The notes beneath the pieces were generated by a model. It made no database searches and was not told where the DNA came from. It saw only the letters and a program-made list of their open reading frames with translations. Below, in pieces: positions 1-8,285 of a stretch of 64,000 nt of DNA (its first letter is position 1; each line of letters starts with the position of its first letter). A program made the position numbers and the translations under genes. Source of the DNA: Oscillatoria nigro-viridis PCC 7112 (GTDB taxonomy: Bacteria > Cyanobacteriota > Cyanobacteriia > Cyanobacteriales > Microcoleaceae); assembly GCF_000317475.1 (NCBI RefSeq), contig NC_019729.1:1006501-1070500 (forward strand). Direction: 5' to 3'.

Positions 1-166
1 GCAGCAGGCTTTTTTGCGATAGTGTTTGATTAGTATAAACAAGATAAACTGTGCCACCACTTTCTAGTAACTTCACGGCAGCTACATAATTAGGCAGTGG
101 GTTTTCACCCACCAGTAAGAAAAGGTGCTTAACTTTGTAGTCTTGGAAAGTATCGTTACTACTCAT
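1..166 (-). CDS. CARF-like protein, N-terminal part (runs off left edge)
   Basis: The first 55 codons of a minus-strand gene start at ATG 166-164. A strong Shine-Dalgarno sequence, AGGAGG, lies at 175-180. The protein opens with a hydrophilic leader, then a strand-loop-helix-strand pattern: HLFLLVGENPLPNY, an alanine-rich helix, then GGTVYLVYT. That is how CARF/Card1-type ligand-binding domains of type III CRISPR accessory proteins begin. This is a fold-level impression, not a proven match. It supports the reading that the next remnant on the plus strand is a CRISPR-associated WYL protein. Only the start is in the window, so the effector domain is unknown. Confidence 0.45.
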   Translation of the reverse strand, partial: MSSNDTFQDYKVKHLFLLVGENPLPNYVAAVKLLESGGTVYLVYTNQTLSQKSLL

Positions 167-223
167 CAAATTTAACCTCCTAGATATTTGAGTATATCAT
201 ACTGTTAATCACAGCTAGGATGA

Positions 224-541
224 AGGCAACATCGCGCTTTTGCTCAATCCTACCTGCAAGGAATCACCATCCACAATACTTTTACCGCCATAGAGTCCGA
301 TCGCGCCGCCACATTAATCAAACAATATACTCCCAACCCAGAACATCGATCGGCACTTTTACAAATCCTCCAGTCTCGCCCAACCGACGATGCTTACTAC
401 CAAGTCACTTACCGAGTGACAGACTACTACCCGCTGAGGTGGTTGCGCGCTTTAGGTTCAGAAGTCGAAATTCTGCTACCTTGGGACTTGCGACAGAAAA
501 TGGCCGTAGAAATCCAAAAAACTCGCAACTTGTACCAATAG
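224..541 (+). pseudogene. C-terminal remnant of a WYL-type regulator (TIGR03985-like)
   Basis: About 105 codons are open after an in-frame TGA at 221-223, with no usable start codon. The peptide ends with a WYL C-terminal-extension-like pattern: YYPLRWLRALGSEVEILLP followed by a D-L-R-x-K-M helix. WYL-domain proteins bind nucleotides or regulate transcription. A cyanobacterial family of this kind (TIGR03985) is found next to CRISPR arrays, and the CARF-like gene next door fits that setting. Only the tail survives, so this is a broken gene. The specific family assignment is from memory and uncertain; the truncation is directly visible. Confidence 0.5.
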
Positions 542-569
542 TCTTTTGCTCAATAATTATCAAAGCTAT

Positions 570-621
570 TGTGGAAAACTTGCTGATTCCTGTGGAAAAC
601 CCCCCTTTTCCTGTGGAAAAC
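570..621 (+). promoter_or_regulatory. three spaced DnaA-box-like sites
   Basis: TGTGGAAAA occurs three times, at 570-578, 591-599 and 613-621. It is the exact complement of the cyanobacterial DnaA-box form TTTTCCACA. The copies share one orientation and are 21 and 22 bp apart, about two helical turns, so they would sit on one face of the DNA. The sequence on both sides is AT-rich. No dnaA or dnaN gene is in view, so an origin is not claimed. It could be a DnaA-binding cluster or a short repeat that arose by chance. Confidence 0.35.
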
Positions 622-754
622 TCGCACTAAATTAAGTGCGATCGCTTTAATTCCCTTGATAGCATTTAAAAATTTAGAGGAATTGCGATCGCAAAAACCG
701 CCTTCATCCTTCATCCCTCAACCTGCTGTTTGCTGGAGATACAGCCTACATTTT

Positions 755-1705
755 TCATCCTTCCTGCTTCCTCTTTCCTTCTTCCTTTTCTTCAGAATCG
801 TAGCTAATGTGGTCGGACTTGTAAGCTGGTGGCTCAACGTGAATTAAGATGCGTACAGGGCTGAAACGTTCTTCCAACCGCGCTTCTACTTCTTCTGTAA
901 TCCGGTGAGCTGTTTCTACATCAACAGCATCGACGATCGCGTGCATTTCAATAAACACTTGACGCCCGATCAAGCCGCGGGAGGCGATCGAGTGACAGTT
1001 AACAACCCCCGGCACCTCCATTGCGATCGCATGAATAACTTCCGGTGCGATCGCCATTTCATCCACCAACCAAGGCAGATTTTCCCTTAAAACTTTCCAA
1101 CCGCTGCTAAATACCAAAACAGCCACAGGAAAAGACAAAAACACGTCCAGGAATTGTAATTGAGGCATATTCCAAACCTCTCCTTGCCAAACACCGATCA
1201 ACCCGCCGATGACCATAATTGTCACCCAAACGTCGCTCATCGTGTGCTGAGCGTCAGCCACTAAAATCGCGCTACCGAGACGTTGGCCAACTCTGCGCTC
1301 GTAAAAAGTGACAAAAATATTAATCCCCAGTACCAGCAGTAATATCCACAATTCATTTGGCGATATTTTGACAACTGTGCCACCTTTGAGCAACCTTTCA
1401 ACAGCGCCGCTGAGAATTTCAAAACAGGCAATTCCCAGAAAAACAGCAATTCCCAGAGCTCCGAGAGCGTCAAATTTCTGGTGTCCGTAGGGATGATCGC
1501 GATCGGGCTGCGGATTGGCATAATGATTAGTTACCAATCCTAAAATATTATTAGCGCTGTCCGTGACGCTGTGCAAAGCATCTGCCAGCAAACTGAGGGA
1601 ACCAGTCAGCCATCCCACGCCTGCTTTAATTGCCATCACCAGCAAATTTAGCAATAAGGTAATGATTAAAACCTTGCGGACTTCGGAACGGTTATCGGCA
1701 ACCAT
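755..1705 (-). CDS. cation diffusion facilitator (CDF) transporter
   Basis: This inner-membrane antiporter exports divalent metals such as Zn, Fe, Mn or Co in exchange for protons. Both metal-site signatures of the family are present: ADALHSVTD at about residues 41-49 in TM2 (HxxxD) and DAQHTMSD in TM5 (HxxxD). The usual set of hydrophobic helices is followed by a cytoplasmic domain with dimerisation and metal-binding residues (IASRGLIGRQVFIEMHAIVD). The start is placed at ATG 1705 because GAGGAG lies at 1711-1716; an upstream in-frame ATG at 1729 has no ribosome site. The charged tail (about 20 residues of E, K and S) is ordinary. The metal cannot be read from sequence. Confidence 0.88.
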   Translation of the reverse strand: MVADNRSEVRKVLIITLLLNLLVMAIKAGVGWLTGSLSLLADALHSVTDSANNILGLVTNHYANPQPDRDHPYGHQKFDALGALGIAVFLGIACFEILSGAVERLLKGGTVVKISPNELWILLLVLGINIFVTFYERRVGQRLGSAILVADAQHTMSDVWVTIMVIGGLIGVWQGEVWNMPQLQFLDVFLSFPVAVLVFSSGWKVLRENLPWLVDEMAIAPEVIHAIAMEVPGVVNCHSIASRGLIGRQVFIEMHAIVDAVDVETAHRITEEVEARLEERFSPVRILIHVEPPAYKSDHISYDSEEKEEGKRKQEG

Positions 1706-1946
1706 AAAATCTCCTCGATCGGCCGTCAAGTTTTCTGGTTTCTAGTTTAAAGCTTATCAAGTCATCACAGGTTAAAACTCTTGCGGAATCTAGCTTGCGA
1801 CTAGATTTATATTCATTAATTGTGCCTCGCTTCTTGAGATTAATTTTAATTAATAGCATTCTCGCAGTCCAATTGAGCAGGAATGTACTTCTTTTGGGTT
1901 ACTATATCTTTTATCATTAACAATTGTATGTTAAATTTCATTGCCC

Positions 1947-2294
1947 ATGTCTCTTTCTCCGCTGACACTGAATTTAGTCGAAGGTTCTGTCTCCTTTAGC
2001 TTTTCCCCGCAAGCCGCCCGGGATTTGCAAAGCGAAATTGCAGCTTTGATGGAAAGCTTGAAAGCTGTAGCCGCCAAAACCGCTGGCGCTAAAGCTTCTC
2101 CCCAAAAACCGATGGAATATCGGTATGCAGGAGATGTATTTTTGGAAGTTTTCTGCAACCCGAATATCTGGCCAACTCCTTTTGCTGCGAAAGTGCTGAT
2201 TACGGTTAGGGACGATCGCGTGCGCGTGACCACAGAAGCCGAACTCAGCCGCCTGCGCGACGATCTCGCTCAGTATATCGAACAAGTAGGTTGA
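1947..2294 (+). CDS. conserved cyanobacterial hypothetical protein
   Basis: A 115-residue soluble protein that I do not recognise by name. It begins MSLSPLTLNLVEGSVSF, has an alpha-helical segment (ARDLQSEIAALMESLKAV), a central beta-rich part with YRYAGDVFLEVFCNP, and ends with a basic strand-helix unit (KVLITVRDDRVRVTTEAEL). The third-codon pattern and HIP1-rich DNA look like genuine host coding sequence. There is no signal peptide or membrane segment. ATG 1947 is preferred over an in-frame TTG at 1941; no clear Shine-Dalgarno supports either. It converges with the rhodanese gene, and two hairpins between them probably serve as a shared terminator. Confidence 0.6.
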   Translation: MSLSPLTLNLVEGSVSFSFSPQAARDLQSEIAALMESLKAVAAKTAGAKASPQKPMEYRYAGDVFLEVFCNPNIWPTPFAAKVLITVRDDRVRVTTEAELSRLRDDLAQYIEQVG

Positions 2295-2358
2295 GATTCT
2301 CAACCTCGATCGTTTGTAGTTAATAGGTTGAATCTGAGTTCAGATACCATTCTCGCTT

Positions 2359-2424
2359 AACAGGCTTTCCGGCCTGTTCCACAAACATTAAATTTTCTTG
2401 TGGGGTGGGCTTCTAGCCCGCCCC
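2359..2424. terminator. two hairpins between convergent genes
   Basis: AACAGGC/GCCTGTT (2359-2378) and GGGGTGGGCT/AGCCCGCCCC (2402-2424, one wobble pair) lie between genes that face each other. The second overlaps the rhodanese stop codon. Its sequence belongs to a dispersed palindrome, GGGGTGGGC-n-GCCCGCCCC, seen again near 63675 and 63837. Termination is inferred from position. Confidence 0.5.
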
Positions 2425-3270
2425 TGAAAAGCTGATTGAAAGGGGATAGCTATCTGCCGGCGACGCCGACCATTCCCACATAGAACCTGCATAATTCTTA
2501 GCACAAAATCCCACATTTGTCAATACACAAGTCAACCATGCAGAGCGAATTCCCCCACTACAATAACTCACAATTTGAGTTGACTGCGAAACTCCTTTTT
2601 GCTGCAAAATAGCGACAATTTCCCCGCGAGACAGCAGTTTTCCCTGTTTGTCCATCAACTGTTTGTAATAGAGGTGAACCGCACCGGGAATGTGGCCGCC
2701 CCGCTGTTCTCCGTAAGGCGTTTTACCTGCATATTCTCGCGGCTCTCTGGCGTCAATAATGACTAAATTCTCATTTCCTAAAATTGCTTTCAATTCATCC
2801 CGCTGAATTTCCCAGTTCGAGAGGCGAGATATTACAAAATCTCCTGTTTTCGGTGGATTGTTTGCAGATTTCACTCGATTAATTCCAGCTTTGATTAAAG
2901 CCCGATATCCTCCATCGACAAAAACGGCTTTTTCCTGTCCCAAAGTCCGCAACATCCAAACAATCCGCCCGTCTTCGCCCCACCCTTTCACCGAATCGGC
3001 AACCACTATCACAGGTTTGTCTTGACAAATACCAATTGCTTGCAGTTTTTGAGTTAAAACTTTGTTATTTTCTAGGATTTTTCCCTTGTGGGGAAACTCG
3101 GAACGCGAAAATTCCTGCCAAGTTACGGGAATAGCTGGTGGGAGACGGCAAAATAACTTTAAAATGGGTGCGCGAGCATCTAGTAAAGTAGCTTCTTGTT
3201 CCAGCAATTGCTTAGCTAAATCTGCATTTACTATCCAGTTATTTGCTAAATTACCCAGTAAATTCGGCAT
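2413..3270 (-). CDS. two-domain rhodanese / sulfurtransferase
   Basis: The protein has the tandem rhodanese layout of thiosulfate or 3-mercaptopyruvate sulfurtransferases. The N-terminal domain lacks a catalytic cysteine (VVADSVKGWGEDGRIVW at the loop). The C-terminal domain has the active loop SYCSGGIRSAW, with the persulfide-forming cysteine about 45 residues from the end. The markers DAREPREYAGKTPYGEQRGG and HIPGAVHL are also typical. It is the last gene of a tight minus-strand cluster, starting 3 bp after the pilin-like gene ends and downstream of mtnA. A sulfur-salvage context is therefore plausible, although the physiological donor is unknown. Confidence 0.85.
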   Translation of the reverse strand: MPNLLGNLANNWIVNADLAKQLLEQEATLLDARAPILKLFCRLPPAIPVTWQEFSRSEFPHKGKILENNKVLTQKLQAIGICQDKPVIVVADSVKGWGEDGRIVWMLRTLGQEKAVFVDGGYRALIKAGINRVKSANNPPKTGDFVISRLSNWEIQRDELKAILGNENLVIIDAREPREYAGKTPYGEQRGGHIPGAVHLYYKQLMDKQGKLLSRGEIVAILQQKGVSQSTQIVSYCSGGIRSAWLTCVLTNVGFCAKNYAGSMWEWSASPADSYPLSISFSGAG

Positions 3271-3273
3271 AAT

Positions 3274-3795
3274 TTATTGAGTAACTTTTGCTGTATTAGC
3301 ACCGCAGGCTAAAACCCCTTTGGTATTAGTTGGATTAGCTGGTTTAGTCTTACCCGGAGCTGCATTTATACACAAAATAGTTTGGGTTTTGTTTCCCACC
3401 AAAAAGACTCCCCCTACAAAACTTTTGAGATTAGCTTGCTTCGAGACTCCGTAGTTAAATACAGCACCTTTTTTCACCATGCCGATCGAGTAGCTGTAAT
3501 TGGCTGCGTCAGGTTTAATTTGGAGACCCATATAAACCAATAAATTGGAAACAGAACTTGTAAAACCTGCTTTTTCAGCATAGTAAACTTGCTGGGCTTT
3601 ATTCATCGAACCCACAAAATTTTTCGCTTGTAATTCCTTAGTTTTAAGCGTTGGTGAAACTTGAGCTTCCGAGACAGAACTGAAAAAAACTGGCAGAGTT
3701 AGAGCTGCGAGCGCAACTTTAAGCTGCCAGTTGCGGCTGCTATAAATCCTGCTTAATTTCACAGACACTCGGTGGAATGAGCAGTTGAGAAACAT
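3274..3795 (-). CDS. type IV pilin-like (GspH-like) exported protein
   Basis: A 173-residue protein with a basic N-terminus and one hydrophobic segment (VALAALTLPVFFSSVSEA) that looks like a cleavable signal peptide. The mature part opens with KNFVGSMNKAQQVYYAEKAGF, the block seen at the start of the globular domain in cyanobacterial type IV pilin-like proteins. It ends with two cysteines about 22 residues apart that could form a disulfide. The class III prepilin cleavage motif (GFTLIE) is absent, so it is unlikely to be processed by PilD or to polymerise as a normal pilin. It lies between mtnA (4 bp away) and the rhodanese (3 bp away), suggesting co-transcription with sulfur-salvage genes, which is odd. 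Confidence 0.6.
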   Translation of the reverse strand: MFLNCSFHRVSVKLSRIYSSRNWQLKVALAALTLPVFFSSVSEAQVSPTLKTKELQAKNFVGSMNKAQQVYYAEKAGFTSSVSNLLVYMGLQIKPDAANYSYSIGMVKKGAVFNYGVSKQANLKSFVGGVFLVGNKTQTILCINAAPGKTKPANPTNTKGVLACGANTAKVTQ

Positions 3796-3799
3796 ATAA

Positions 3800-4861
3800 T
3801 TAAACTAATTGTTTTGCCTGAAAGTGTTTCAATTCCCCAGGAGCAACCGTACCGTGTTCTGTAATAATTCCTGAGATAAATTCCGCCGGAGTTACGTCAA
3901 AAGCGGGATTGTAAAATTCGACCCCCACAGGACAAATTCGGGTAGTTCCAACTTGATACATTTCAACTGGATCGCGTTCTTCAATGGGGATTTTGCTGCC
4001 GTCGGAAAGTTCAAAATCAATTGTTGACAGAGGAGCGGCGACAAAAAACGGGACGTTGTGAGCTTTGGCAACAATTGCTAAACTGTAAGTGCCAATTTTA
4101 TTGGCTGCATCGCCATTAGCAGCGATTCTGTCTGCACCGACAACTACTGCGTGAATCATGCCGAGTTTCATGCAGTGAGCGGCCATATTGTCTGCTATTA
4201 AAGTGACGGGAATTCCTTCTTGCACGCATTCCCAAGTGGTGAGTTTTGCACCTTGGAGACGGGGCCGAGTTTCGTCTGCAAAAACTCTTCCGAGTCTTCC
4301 TTCTCGCCAAGCAGAACGAAATACACCTAAAGCAGTTCCGTAGCCGGCTGTTGCTAATGCACCTGCATTGCAGTGAGTTAGTAAGTTCAATTTTTCAGGT
4401 GTAGCTGGCAGAACTTCTAAACCTTTGTCGCCGATATCTTTACAAGTTTGCAAGTCTTCTGCTTGAATGGTTTTGGCCATTTCTAACAAAGTTTTTTGCA
4501 CTTGTTCGACAGAACCGCTAGTTCTCTCGGCAGTTTTGAGCATTCGCGATATTGCCCAAAACAAATTAACCGCAGTGGGACGAGTCGATCGCAATAACTC
4601 GCCAACTTGTTCTAGTTTAGTTAAAAACTCGGTGCGATCGCCCGTTTCGATTTCTCGCGCCCCCAAATACATCCCGTAAGCTGCTGCTACCCCGATCGCC
4701 GGAGCACCTCGGACTATCATAGTTTTAATCGCCTCAGCCATATCTTCGCAGCGGCTAATTTCGACTACACCGTATTCTTTCGGCAGCCGGTTTTGGTCAA
4801 TTAGCAGAACTCGGTCTTCTTTCCAAGTGACGGGGGAAACGGGGGAGTTTTGAGCGGTCAT
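3800..4861 (-). CDS. mtnA: methylthioribose-1-phosphate isomerase
   Basis: MtnA converts 5-methylthioribose-1-phosphate to methylthioribulose-1-phosphate in the methionine salvage pathway, in the cytosol. The 353-residue length is usual. Family blocks are clear: [16 protein letters not shown] near residue 48, the catalytic-cysteine segment [20 protein letters not shown], and [20 protein letters not shown] with the catalytic aspartate. The ATG at 4861 gives the expected N-terminus. No other mtn genes are in the window. It is the first gene of a minus-strand cluster with the pilin-like and rhodanese genes. Confidence 0.95.
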   Translation of the reverse strand: MTAQNSPVSPVTWKEDRVLLIDQNRLPKEYGVVEISRCEDMAEAIKTMIVRGAPAIGVAAAYGMYLGAREIETGDRTEFLTKLEQVGELLRSTRPTAVNLFWAISRMLKTAERTSGSVEQVQKTLLEMAKTIQAEDLQTCKDIGDKGLEVLPATPEKLNLLTHCNAGALATAGYGTALGVFRSAWREGRLGRVFADETRPRLQGAKLTTWECVQEGIPVTLIADNMAAHCMKLGMIHAVVVGADRIAANGDAANKIGTYSLAIVAKAHNVPFFVAAPLSTIDFELSDGSKIPIEERDPVEMYQVGTTRICPVGVEFYNPAFDVTPAEFISGIITEHGTVAPGELKHFQAKQLV

Positions 4862-5074
4862 CTATTTCAATTATGTGAGGGACAAGTTTCTATGATGCCA
4901 TGAAGGCGACTATTCCTCTATGTTATGAGGGACACGCTGAATTTGCCAAAATCCCAGCCCTGCGGTTTGAGATTCGAGACTGGAGATTTGAGATTTAAAA
5001 ATTGCTGGATACCTACCACTCTCTGGGTTTGGAAGTTGCGTAGAATTGGATTCTTGTTCACAAAAGTGTACTTA

Positions 5075-6217
5075 TAGGACTCACGCATTGACAAAATAAC
5101 CAAACAATGCCTTGATAAATATGGGTCGTCTAACATTTTAGGTATCGGACAATGAGAAAAATAACTAAACCCTCGACAGCACAATGTAATATAGACACTT
5201 ACACCTCCTGCATTGATGTCAGAGCCAAAGTTGGGAGGGTGTAGTAGGCGATCAGAGATATTAGGAAATGTTTCACATGACAGTATCAATCGATTTTTGT
5301 TGAGAGAGAGATACGAACCCAAAGATTTATTCAACACAATACAGAAAATAATAAATCTAGAAGGAGGGATACTGAGTGTAGACGATACAGTCATAGAAAA
5401 GATTTACAGCGATCCCAAAAAAGCCGAATTAATTAGTTATTTTTGGTCAGTAAAAGCTCATAAAACTATTATTATTTTAAATTTAACCACCCTATATTAC
5501 AGCGATATTAATGGTAATTTAGTCCCAATAAATTACAGAACTTATGATAAAAAGGAGGGAAAAACCAAAAACGATTATTTTAGAGAAATGGTGAGTGAAA
5601 TAATAAATTGGGGAGTCAAGCCAAGAATAGTAACAGGAGATAGTTGGTATTCAGGAGTGGAAAATTGAAAATTTCTAAAAAACCAGAAATAGGGTTTTAT
5701 CTTCGGAATTGAAAAAAACAGGACAGTATCAAATGAGCCACGTAATTATTGCCAGGTAAGCACTCTGGAAATTCCCGAGTCAGGATTGATAACTCATTTA
5801 AAAGAATTTGGATTTATAAAGTTGTTTAGAAAAAGATTCAAAAAAGAGGCGTCTAGACACTATATTTTCTATTTGCCAGAGTCAGAAAAAATGGCTGAGA
5901 TTACAAGAGATGAATTCCTCACAATTCATGATACTCATTGGTAAATTGAAACCTTTCATAGAGCCATCAAACAAGTATGTGGAATTTGTCGTTTCATGGT
6001 GAGAGACACCCAAGCGATCGAGACTCATATATTTTGTTCACTTCAAGCATTTGTAAAATTGGAGTTTATGCGGTCTGAAAAAATAATTAGTAACTGGTAT
6101 GAAGTCCAAAGGAATTTATTCACTTCAGTTATACGTGAGCATATTTTGGCAAACCGATTCAGTGATGGTATCGTCTAGAATACATAGATGATATTTTTTG
6201 TCAATGCGTAAGTCCTA
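5075..6217 (+). mobile_element. IS701-family insertion sequence, degenerate
   Basis: The element is bounded by inverted repeats: TAGGACTCACGCATTGACAA on the left and the complement of TAGGACTTACGCATTGACAA on the right, with one mismatch in 20. The flanks give only a weak candidate 4-bp target duplication (ATAG against CTAG). Inside is one transposase with a frameshift and an in-frame stop. The right end lies directly inside an RTX reading frame, so insertion removed the 5' part of that gene. Confidence 0.85.
5213..6178 (+). pseudogene. IS701-family DDE transposase, inactivated
   Basis: The frame opens at ATG 5213 (SHDSINRFLLRERYEP) and contains GGILSVDDTVIEK with the first catalytic aspartate, NYRTYDKKEGKTKNDYFRE, and TGDSWYSGVEN with the second. 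It then shifts at about 5665, where a one-base loss turns the expected N-L-K-F into a stop. The rest continues in another frame through ITHLKEFGFIKLFRKRFK, and a TAA replaces the glutamine codon before IETFHRAIKQVCGICRF, which contains the DDE glutamate region. At least two lesions make it non-functional. Confidence 0.85.
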
Positions 6218-6801
6218 GTAATGATACAGTGCGTGCCGGCAAGGGCGATGACATAGTTGTCGGCGAATTGGGCAGCAACCTGCTGTTTGGCAATGAAGGG
6301 AGTGATACTATCTGTGGCGGCGAGGGGGAAGATACAGTGTACGGGGATATAGGTAGCCCCCTCCCCATTGGTTCTACGGGCGGAAAAGACCAAATATGCG
6401 GCGGTTTGGGCAACGATTTGTTGTTTGGCAATGAAGGTCAGGATACTGTCAACGGGGATACTGGGAACGATACTCTTTACGGCGGTAAGGATGAGGACAG
6501 TTTGCTTGGCAGTGCTGGGAACGATTTGCTGTTTGGAGATCGGGGGAATGATACTCTGATAGGAGGTACCGGGAACGATCGATTTGTGTTGGGTATTGAC
6601 CTCGGCAGCGAGACTATTTTAGACTTTCAATACGGTATCGATTCGATCGGCTTAATTGGTGGTCTCAATTTCTCGCAACTGAGCATTGTTGCGGAGAATA
6701 CTTCTACTCTCATCCGAGTTAGTGGTTCCGGGCAACTTTTGGCAACTCTCAGCAATGTGCCTGCAAGCGTGATTACTGCCACAGATTTTGCACTCCTGTA
6801 G
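6217..6801 (+). pseudogene. RTX calcium-binding protein, C-terminal fragment
   Basis: The reading frame emerges from the IS end as SNDTVRAGKGDDIVVGE and runs through about seven glycine-aspartate nonapeptide repeats (such as GNDLLFGNEGQDTVNGD and GNDTLIGGTGNDRF). It finishes with the same type of T1SS-signal tail as the giant RTX proteins of this window (LNFSQLSIVAENTSTLIRVS, then ITATDFALL). RTX repeats bind calcium outside the cell after type I secretion. The IS701 insertion removed the start codon and everything upstream, and no matching 5' part exists left of the IS. A GTG at 6229 might initiate, but no ribosome site supports it. Confidence 0.75.
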
Positions 6802-6888
6802 TGCGATCGAGCGGCTTTCCTGAGTTTATGGTGTAAAATAGATCGACCAATAGACCTCTTCAATAATTCCCAATCCCTTACCCCGCTT

Positions 6889-6933
6889 GGTTTCGCCGTT
6901 GTCAGTCCCCCAAGGACCGACAACGGCGAAACC
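6889..6933. repeat. 20-bp inverted repeat hairpin
   Basis: GGTTTCGCCGTTGTCAGTCC (6889-6908) is followed after five bases by its near-perfect complement (6914-6933, one mismatch). It lies about 90 bp after the RTX fragment. It may terminate that transcript or be a mobile palindrome; it lacks a T-run. Confidence 0.6.
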
Positions 6934-7011
6934 AACGCTCAAATAAGGGTTTCAACGGTCTATCGATAAGAACTGACCAAATATTAGGGCATAATTGTTG
7001 CATTTTTTTTC

Positions 7012-7126
7012 GGCGTTGCTGAATACAGGTATGAATTCAATATTTCCCAATTGCTATAAGCCCGCTTGAGGGTGAATTTCGTAATTTCCAGCGAAAAGTT
7101 GATTCATACCGTTAATCAGCAACGCC
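7012..7126. mobile_element. 115-bp MITE-like element
   Basis: The terminal inverted repeats are about 26 bp: GGCGTTGCTGAATACAGGTA on the left, and GGCGTTGCTGATTAACGGTA read from the right end, both followed by TGAAT. The interior is about 60 bp and non-coding. This has the form of a non-autonomous element mobilised by a transposase elsewhere. No target duplication is obvious. Confidence 0.7.
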
Positions 7127-7466
7127 TAATTTAGATTCACTTTCTTAACCCGCTCTCAGGCAAAGTTCATCGCTCCGTATTCTTGCAACTATTGTAAATC
7201 TACAGTGCCATCAAGTTTCATCCTCAGCTAAAGTAATCAGTCGATCGTCTAAACTGAGATTTAACTGCTTATCCAAACTCGGTATTAAATCAATACCAAA
7301 GTTTTTATTTTTATCTTGGGCTATGGCGCTAATTCTTACGCCAATACACAATTCATTACGGTTTTGTGCAGCTAATACACAATCAGCGAAAGTCAGCTTG
7401 CTAATCTGTTCTTTGGGAAAGTAAAGCGAGATTGGCTTGACATACAGTTCGCTACCTTCCGGTGAG

Positions 7467-8285
7467 GGTAGTCCTGCATAGCAAGGAAAATGTGTTATAA
7501 TTTTATGCTTTTAACCTACCTTAAATTTAAGCTTATGAACTGTCCCAAGTGTAACTCTGAATACATATTGAAAAATGGTCGCACTCGTTCCGGCAAGCAA
7601 AATTTTAAATGTCGAGATTGTGGAAGACAATTCGTCAAGACTCCCAGACATCAACCGATTTCATTAGCAACAAAAGAGTTGATAGACCGACTTTTATTAG
7701 AAAAGATATCTCTGGCTGGGATTGTGAGGGCGACTGGGGTTTCGGAACGGTGGTTGCAATACTATGTTAATAAAAAATTAGGAGCTGTAAAAAGAGAAGT
7801 AGAAGTGAAGTCAAAAAATCAAGGGAAGCTAACAATTCAATGTGATGAAATGCGGTCATTCATTTGTAGGCAATAAGGATAACAAGCAGTGGATTTGGGT
7901 GGCAATTGATGTATCAACTTTCATAAATTGTAGGAGTGTATATTGGCAAAATAGATCGAGCGGGCGCTCAAGGATTATGGGATTCTCGTGCGACCTGTTC
8001 CAGAGTCAATGTGCCGTAAGTTATACAGACTTTTGGAGCGCCTATGGAACAGTTTTTCCTCAAAAAAGACACAAGGCAGTAGGAAAGGAGACTGGTCTGA
8101 CAAACTATATAGAAAAATTTAATAATACGATGAGACAAAGAATATCTAGATTGGTGAGAAAAACTCTTTCATTCTCCAAAAAACTCTCTAATCATATTGG
8201 GGCTATTTGGTATTTTATTCATGAGTATAACGCCAGTTTATCTATGAATTAAAACCCAGGGTTTTCCTTGCTATGCAGGACTACC
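7467..8285 (+). mobile_element. IS1-family insertion sequence, degenerate
   Basis: The element has perfect 24-bp terminal inverted repeats beginning GGTAGTCCTGCATAGCAAGG at 7467 and ending at 8285. The 819-bp length fits IS1-family elements. No 8-9 bp target duplication is visible. It interrupts an mscS-type gene, and its own transposase has decayed, so the insertion is old. Confidence 0.85.
7535..8252 (+). pseudogene. IS1-family transposase (InsA/InsB), frameshifted
   Basis: The InsA part starts at ATG 7535 with a zinc ribbon (MNCPKCNSEY and FKCRDCGRQFV) and a helix-turn-helix (GIVRATGVSERWLQYYV). The InsB DDE part contains GNKDNKQWIWVAID, SYTDFWSAYGTVFPQKRH and ETGLTNYIEKFNNTMRQR. The join is broken by a TCAT duplication near 7857. 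A further pair of shifts lies between about 7930 and 8010: the expected VYIGKIDRAGAQGLWDS is readable only in another frame. It is not functional. Confidence 0.85.

Noticed and set aside
220-630. A 136-codon plus-strand frame starting at ATG 220
   Set aside because: It overlaps the WYL remnant in a different frame, and its composition (many R, H, P, S) is that of a shadow frame.
4918-5394. A 158-codon minus-strand frame
   Set aside because: It spans the IS701 left end and overlaps the transposase start; no family pattern is present.
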